A DNA stretch of 64,000 nucleotides. Source: Ampelocalamus luodianensis (taxonomy: Eukaryota; Streptophyta; Magnoliopsida; Poales; Poaceae). Position 1 is the stretch's first letter. Each line of letters opens with the position of its first letter. A model generated the notes under the pieces. That model saw nothing but the letters and a program-made list of their open reading frames with translations. It was not told the origin of the DNA and ran no database searches. The DNA is taken from assembly GCA_036346255.1 (NCBI GenBank), contig JAYEVH010000073.1:186001-250000 (forward strand), written 5' to 3'. Below are positions 58,622-64,000 of the stretch, piece by piece. A program made the translations under genes and the position numbers.

Positions 58622-59196
58622 TGTTGGAAACTAATCTAGACTTGTCAAGTAATAGGGCATCAGCATTCTGATGCAATCAGCATCGGATCAAATTAGTTTG
58701 TTTCCTTTGTTAGGCTTTTCATGTTTAGTTTTGACTTGGTTAGCAAGTTTCGTAGTCTTTAAAAGGACGTATAATCAAATGTATTTTGATTGAAGCAAGG
58801 GAAAAGAAGAAAAAACAGAAAACGTTGCGTGGGCAGCACCAAAATTCTTCTCGCTTCCCGTGTGTGCGTTGATTCTTTCCCTAGTGTTCTCACATGCGTG
58901 TGTTTCCAGCGTGATTACACGTGTGTGTTGCTTCAAGAGCATAGAGTGCTTCATCTTCTAGTCTTTGCTTCCAGCACATGTCCGTGTGGCTTCCAGGGTG
59001 TCCGCGTGCTTGAGTTCCTACGTACAGAGCTCCAGAGCCTTGCCTCTCTGAAACATGTGCGTGTGTTTTATCTAGTACATAAGTACTTGCTTCTATACGT
59101 GAGTTTCAGCATGTGTTCTTTCCAAGAGTACGTGCTAGTGTGTGTTCACGTGTGCGTGTGTTTGTACTGGCGTTGAGTGTTCGCCTGGTGCTAACA
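58622..59196 (+). repeat. 3' LTR of the gag-only element
   Basis: 575 bp, TGTTGGAAACTAATC...GGTGCTAACA, followed by AGATA. It differs from the 5' LTR at scattered sites and by a few indels near the end. Confidence 0.9.
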
Positions 59197-59201
59197 AGAT
59201 A

Positions 59202-59438
59202 AGGGCCGAATATAAGTTTTATAGGTTTCGCTTCATTGATATTTAACAATGATAGTACCTAGTACTTAGTAGTACACAAAATGAACCATCAATTAAAAAC
59301 GTTGTAAGCATTCTCTAGTTCTCCGCCTATCTGGCCCACTTCCCCTTCCTCTGGCGTTTGGCAACCTTACCGATGGCGAGAGGGCACGAGGACCCATCCC
59401 CTAGTCCCTGGTAAGTAGTAGTAGATGTAGAATAGCTA
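59202..59438. other. Short spacer between two LTR elements
   Basis: Nothing recognised. It separates the gag-only element from copia element 2. Confidence 0.4.
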
Positions 59439-59443
59439 GTTTT

Positions 59444-60494
59444 TGTTGAAAATATGGATAATATTTTAATTTCAAATTTTATTATGAGGGAAAGATCAAA
59501 TAAAACTAGAGATGCACAAAACAATACTAACAACAGGTAACTCATTACACTTCTAAACATACACAATAATAGAATTATTACTGAATAGTTTAGTCGCACA
59601 ACCAACTTACTGCTGGGCGTGATGAAGAACAGGAAGCAGCAAAGACTCGAAGCAGCGCAGAACATATATGAATCAACACAGCGATCAGTCGCGTAGATGC
59701 GCTGTCTAGAAACCTTATTGCCGCCCCGTGCAGGTGAACTCTGCGATAATGGTTCAGAGATACCACTCACCCTCCTTCCCGATGCACACCGAGGAGAAGG
59801 GACGGCTTAGTTCGACAGCACAACTCTCCAGCACAACTCCCCAGTACAATAAAACAGAGAGGAAGAAGAAGAAAATGGAAGTGTTTTCAAAACATATCAA
59901 GTCTGGAGGTCTCCAAATCTTTTTAAGGTCGAGACAATTATTCTCTAATATCTAGTAACTGCATAATAAAGCACATATTAAACCACTGGTAACTGCTAAT
60001 TCAAAACCAATTAACGGTAATTAAGCAGTGTTTATTGATCCTGATTACACACTATTTTACAACTTCGATCACTGGTCTACAGCTTCGACCAGTATATTTT
60101 GACTACACTAGTCTATGGATCTGACCACTATTTTTTGGCCACTATGTTTTGATCACTTTATTTTGACCACAGTATTTCAATCACTTTATTCCGACCATAC
60201 TGGTCTATGGCTTTGACCACAGTGTTTCGACCACATTAGTCTATGGCTTCGACCACATTATTTCGAACACTGTGTTTTGACCATATTATTTCGATCACTG
60301 TGTTTCGACTAGTCTAAAAGGAGAAAGAAATGCATGGTTAGCAAGATAAATGTGGACTAGATTTGCGATACGTTCACGGTCTCCACATTAAATTGCTCTC
60401 TCATCACTTGGCTAGGCAATATGGGACTAAAGCATGCATGCTTTGGAATTTCAGGAATGAATGAGTCTTTACACTTATAGACTCAATTATAATA
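59444..60494 (-). repeat. 3' LTR of copia element 2
   Basis: 1,051 bp; the inner end is ctcaattataata where the other LTR has cccaattctaaca. It contains the degenerate TTTCGACCAC repeat array (60,065-60,310). Confidence 0.8.
60065..60310 (-). repeat. Degenerate TTTCGACCAC repeat array in the LTR
   Basis: More than a dozen variants of (t/c)tt(c/t)gaccac(a/t)(c/g)t.(t/g)t with intervening gtctatggctt words follow one another at roughly 13-20-bp spacing. A matching short array survives at 62,462-62,550. Confidence 0.75.
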
Positions 60495-62461
60495 ATCCCC
60501 CACCAATTCCAAGGCAAACAACAAAAAAAATGATAAGAACTATTGTGTTAAAGTGTTGTTGATATATTAGTCTTTTAATGTAAGTCTCGTACGGGTTGAA
60601 CTTGCATCTGGAAAAACAAGATTCATCTTCTCACAGTTGATGAATAGACTATGCCTTGAATTCACAACTTTTCGTTGTTAGATTTCACTTGAAATCTTAA
60701 CTAATACTAGGCTGTCAAAGAACCACGCCTAAACGGAGCATTATTTGATCATGCTCTCTTATCTACTCATGAGCTTTCTAGAAAATGCATTATTCTCGTG
60801 AACTGCGACCTTAGGGTTAAACTCAAGTAGGTGTATTTATTTTAGGTATCCTGTAGGCTAATACCCTTTTTCCTCATTGGGTATTAGAATACATTAAGCC
60901 TTTAAACCATCCTTCCATACAGTTGAGAATACTTTGTCTATTAGGACACAGTTACAGATATTTTTAATTGTACTCTTTTATTACAATTTCAACTTGTTTT
61001 TTCAATTACCCAACTCACAGGATCTCTAATCAAGAAGGTATGAGTTATTGTTGAGTTGTAACTCCAATGGCCCTCATTCCCATGTCTATAGACACAACGG
61101 AAATTGCCTTCTGTGCTAGCCCCTTTGTGAAAGGGTTTGCCAGATTTTTCTCAGTGCAAATATAATTCACAGTAATCACTACAGAGTTCCTCAGTTTTCT
61201 GACAGATTTAAGCCTACGCTTCACATGTCTGGAGGACTTCATGTTATCCTTAGTACTTGTAACCTTAATCAACACTGTTTGGTTATCACAATACATTAGG
61301 ATTGTCAGTATTGATTTCTCAACCAGTGGTAAGTCCAACAGTAGCTCTCTAAGTCATTCAGCCTCAACAGTGGCTATGGCTAGTGCTACAAGTTCTGCTT
61401 CTATGGTTGACCTTGTCAATATAGTCTGTTTACACAACCTTGATGAAACTCCAGCACCTGCTAGGGTAAAGACATAACCACTTATAGTATCTACATCAGA
61501 GATTCAATTTGAATCACTATATCCTTCTAATACAGATGGATACCCAGTATAGTAAATTCCATATGAGGTTGTATCTTTCAAGTAGCGCAACACTCTCTCA
61601 AGTGCTTTTCAGTGATCATCTCCTGGGCTAGAAGTAAACAGACTTAATTTGCTCACAGCAAATGAAATATCAGGTCTTGTGGCACGAGATAGATACATAA
61701 GGGATCCAATAATTTAGGAATATCTCAATTGATCTTTGCTTAATCCCTGATTCTTTCGAAGCTAAACACTAGCATCATAAGGAATTGGGGAAATCTTGTA
61801 GTTCTCAAAGCTGAACTGACTCAATATTTTATCAGCATAATGGGATTGGTTCAATGTGATCCCATCCGTATTTTTGATCAATTTAATATTCAGAATAACA
61901 TTTGCCTCTCCTAGGTCTTTCATATCAAAGCATCTAGATAAGAAAGATTTGACCTCGTCAATAACAACAGTGTTTGTACAAAATCACTCCTTGACCCCGC
62001 CATAACGATAATATACAGACTTGTCTATCTCATTCACAGCAAAACCAGTAGATGTTAAAGTTTTATCAAACTTCTTGTGCCATTGTTTAGGTGCTTGCTT
62101 TAGGCCATACAAAGTCCAGAAATCACAAAACCATCCGGTTGCTCCATATAGATTTCTTCCTCCAACACTCCATTAAGAAAAGTTGTCTTTACATCCATTT
62201 GATGGATTTGTAGAATATGGAAAGTAGCTAATGCAATGAGTACTCGAATGATGGTTAATCTAGCAATAGGAGAGTAAGTACCAAAATATTCTTCACCTTC
62301 TTTCTGGGTATAACTCTTGGCCATAAGTCTTGCCTTGTACTTATCAATAGTACCGTCAGACCTCATTTTCTTTCTAAAGATCCACTTGCATCCAACAAAT
62401 TTACATCTGCTAGGAAGATGAGTGATCTCCTAAGTCCCGTTAACCATGATAGAATTCATCT
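60495..62461 (-). pseudogene. copia pol remnant, element 2 (RT C-terminal part and RNase H)
   Basis: Minus strand. It begins at the deletion junction with MNSIMVNGT and CKFVGCKWIFRKKMRSDGT (about 62,450-62,345), then YKARLMAKSYTQKEGEEYF, MDVKTTFLNGVLEEEIYMEQ (near 62,190-62,140) and further RT sequence with frame breaks. It ends with RNase H words CDNQTVLIKVTSTKDN and KNLANPFTKGLAQKA (61,290-61,110). A polypurine-like tggaattggtggggga lies next to the 3' LTR near 60,495-60,512. Wording is very close to element 1 at 46.4-47.9 kb. Non-functional. Confidence 0.85.
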
Positions 62462-62863
62462 CGACCACTGTGTTTTGACCATATTATTTTGATCACACTG
62501 GTTTATGGCTTCGACCATATTATTTTGACCACTGTGTTTCGACCAGTCTAAAAAGAGAGAGAGAAATACATGGTTAGCAAAAGAAAGGTGGACTAGATTC
62601 ATGACACGTTCACAGTCGCGCGTCACAAGTCACGCGATTGCCCCGCGAGTATACGCGCGCACGTGCGTGTGTGTAACTTTGGCTATAGTCATTCTCATGT
62701 CACCCCATGTCATGTGTCACATATTTTAAGGGGTGACAAAAACTCCACCTTATAAATTGCTCTATCGCCACTTGGCTAGGTAATACGGGACTACACCTTG
62801 CAGGCTTTGGAATTTCAGGAATAAATGAGCCTTTACACTTATGGGCCCAATTCTAACAGTTTT

Positions 62864-63818
62864 TTCATCTTTTGTTTTTCCTTGTGAGCTCCTTGCTCGG
62901 TCCCAACCACTCCCAGGCCATGGCAACAGTGATGGCTTCCCTCCTCGACTCCGGTTCCCGGCAAGCAGAGCCCTTGGAGTCATGGCCGTCCTCCTCCAAA
63001 CTGGTTGCCTAGATCCGCTCGGGGATGTTGCTCCTCTTTGGCTTGGGGACTCCAGGTGCCCCCTCTCCCCTAAATAAAGGTGTACCTTTTGTGATGTTGG
63101 CATTTATTGCCAGACCTCCCGATGTGCTGTCTCCGTGTGGCCTTCGTGGTATTCTCTTCCCCTTCTTTTGGGTTACCTCTACAATGGATCCACCTCTCCA
63201 ACACCTTAACAAAGACCGCCTCCGTGATCATCGACCTCAAAATCTCTTGTTCCGGTGGCGGTGGAAGATTTGTCGGCATTCGACGTTGTCGCGATCCTTC
63301 TAAGCATCTCCTTTAATCTCCATTCAAAGGAGGCCGCTTTCTCCGATCGCCGCCCAAAATCGCCAGCAAATGCACAACATGTGGCAGAGCCGCAGCCAGA
63401 TGTGGGCACTCAAGGTGACGAGCTCTTGCATCATTGATCCGAGCTTCTTCTTCATCGACGTCTTCGCCAGATGTGATTCAAGAACTCTGATGTACTTTTA
63501 TTTTGTCTTCTGGTCCTTAAGCCAATGATTCAGGGACTGGCCTATAATTTCCTCCTTTGTCAAGGTCCCTTTTGTAAACATCTTGGTAAACTTGTACTGA
63601 ATCTTAATAGAAATCCAGAGTTAACGCCCTTTTGGCCATACTTGCTTTAAAAACAACGATAATACCGCTAATTATTAGTGGTATCTTTATTTATTTGGAA
63701 CAGATTTAAATACGACTACATTATTTTGAGACATTTGAGTTAGAAAAACGGAGCACACGCAGATAATATTGATTGGTAAAACAAATTTAGTCTATGTAAA
63801 ACAATTGGGACTGTCTAT
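62864..63818. other. Unassigned region, GC-rich then AT-rich
   Basis: No gene is supported. 62,880-63,440 is open in several frames on both strands with no family match. The cttgtactgaatcttaatagaaatccagagtt word near 63,590-63,622 is reminiscent of retroelement 3' ends, but nothing confirms that. 63,640-63,818 is AT-rich. Confidence 0.3.
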
Positions 63819-63995
63819 TTATAAGTTGCCTGAAAAATTTTTAAATTTAAGTCATTTGTTGTGACTATTGGATCAATATCCAATCATATAACATCCATTT
63901 GATCAATATCCAATCATATGACACACCAATCTCTACACAAATCCAATGGTCACAACAAGCGACTTAAACTTAAGAAAATTTCAGGCAACTTAAAA
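63819..63995. mobile_element. Palindromic MITE of about 177 bp
   Basis: The left arm TAAGTTGCCTGAAAAATTTT, then aaatttaagtcatttgttgtgactattggat, is repeated inverted at the right (atccaatggtcacaacaagcgacttaaac...caggcaactta). The arms are about 52 bp with a few differences. The centre contains a direct repeat of gatcaatatccaatcatat. A TTA/TTTA-like word flanks the arms, but the target duplication is not certain. The superfamily is not assigned. Confidence 0.75.
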
Positions 63996-64000
63996 CTAGC

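Larger units (their letters stand above)
56927..59196 (+). mobile_element. Non-autonomous gag-only LTR retrotransposon (TR-GAG type)
   Basis: Two LTRs (56,927-57,518 and 58,622-59,196) of about 580 bp enclose only 1.1 kb. They are flanked by a perfect 5-bp duplication AGATA (56,922-56,926 and 59,197-59,201). A primer-site-like ATTGTATCGTGAGC follows the 5' LTR and a polypurine tract ttagggggagat precedes the 3' LTR. The only coding content is a copia-type gag; no protease, integrase, RT or RNase H is present. Such elements must borrow pol functions. Confidence 0.9.
59444..62858 (-). mobile_element. Ty1/copia element 2, minus strand, internally deleted
   Basis: Plus-strand ends TGTTGAAAATATGG (59,444) and CCAATTCTAACA (62,858), flanked by a perfect GTTTT duplication (59,439-59,443 and 62,859-62,863). 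The 3' LTR (59,444-60,494) is complete. The 5' LTR keeps only its outer part (about 62,462-62,858). Between them lie RNase H and part of RT. The pol sequence joins the LTR interior directly near 62,461, so gag, protease, integrase, the N-terminal part of RT and the inner part of the 5' LTR were removed in one deletion. Confidence 0.85.

Noticed and set aside
62762..63437. Clustered open frames on both strands near the right end
   Set aside because: No domain, no splice structure and no agreement between frames; not supported as a gene.
1..64000. CRISPR array, prokaryotic operon or endogenous pararetrovirus
   Set aside because: No regularly spaced identical repeats with unique spacers, no bacterial-type gene strings, and all reverse transcriptase remnants fit gypsy, copia or LINE elements with LTRs or LINE tails.

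Overview
This window is nuclear DNA from a grass, most likely rice or a close Oryza relative. The evidence is the spliced gene structure with GT..AG introns, the dense nested transposons, and families best known from rice: RICESLEEPER-like hAT, gypsy with very long LTRs, mudrA-type MULE, a Micron-like element set in (AT)n, Stowaway and hAT MITEs. I see no tRNA, rRNA or CRISPR array and no bacterial-style operon. The only host gene whose full exon set can be followed is a DNAJC8/SPF31-like J-domain protein (24,202-28,698, nine exons, plus strand). Even this one carries an apparent 2-nt deletion in exon 4.

Layout. 1-970: a bHLH transcription-factor exon fragment followed by LTR-like debris. 970 to about 20,300: a degenerate hAT element whose transposase is split near its C-terminal dimerisation region by a 17.3-kb Ty3/gypsy element (2,506-19,759). 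That gypsy element has decayed gag, PR-RT-RH-INT and an antisense extra ORF, and probably contains a further reverse-oriented LTR-type insertion (about 3,670-8,280). 20,300-24,200: unassigned DNA with a possible minus-strand transcript. 24,202-28,698: the J-domain gene. 29,661-32,930: a complete 3,270-bp solo LTR with a perfect GTTTC target duplication. 33,080-34,020: the 3' tail of an L1-type LINE. 34,679-36,440: hAT-like elements and MITEs. 36,516-44,310: a direct duplication of about 390 bp whose copies flank a 6.68-kb MULE (37,216-43,894) with long terminal inverted repeats, a broken mudrA gene on the minus strand and a Micron-like insert. 44,669-50,402: a minus-strand Ty1/copia element with a truncated 5' LTR. 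51,544-56,817: a Stowaway MITE, a solo-LTR-like block, a foldback MITE and another LTR-like block. 56,927-59,196: a small non-autonomous LTR element carrying only gag (TR-GAG type). 59,444-62,858: a second minus-strand copia of the same lineage as the first, with a large internal deletion. 63,819-63,995: a palindromic MITE.

The mobile-element genes are nearly all broken by stops and frameshifts, so the window reads as an old insertion record rather than a working gene network. Target-site duplications, an empty site preserved in a duplicate copy, and element-in-element nesting give a relative chronology. I found no convincing new biological system. The observations most worth a second look are the frameshifted J-domain gene, the gag-only element, the GTCGTA/TACGAC hairpin clusters in the gypsy element, and the MULE with a duplicated exon and repeated terminal motifs inside it.
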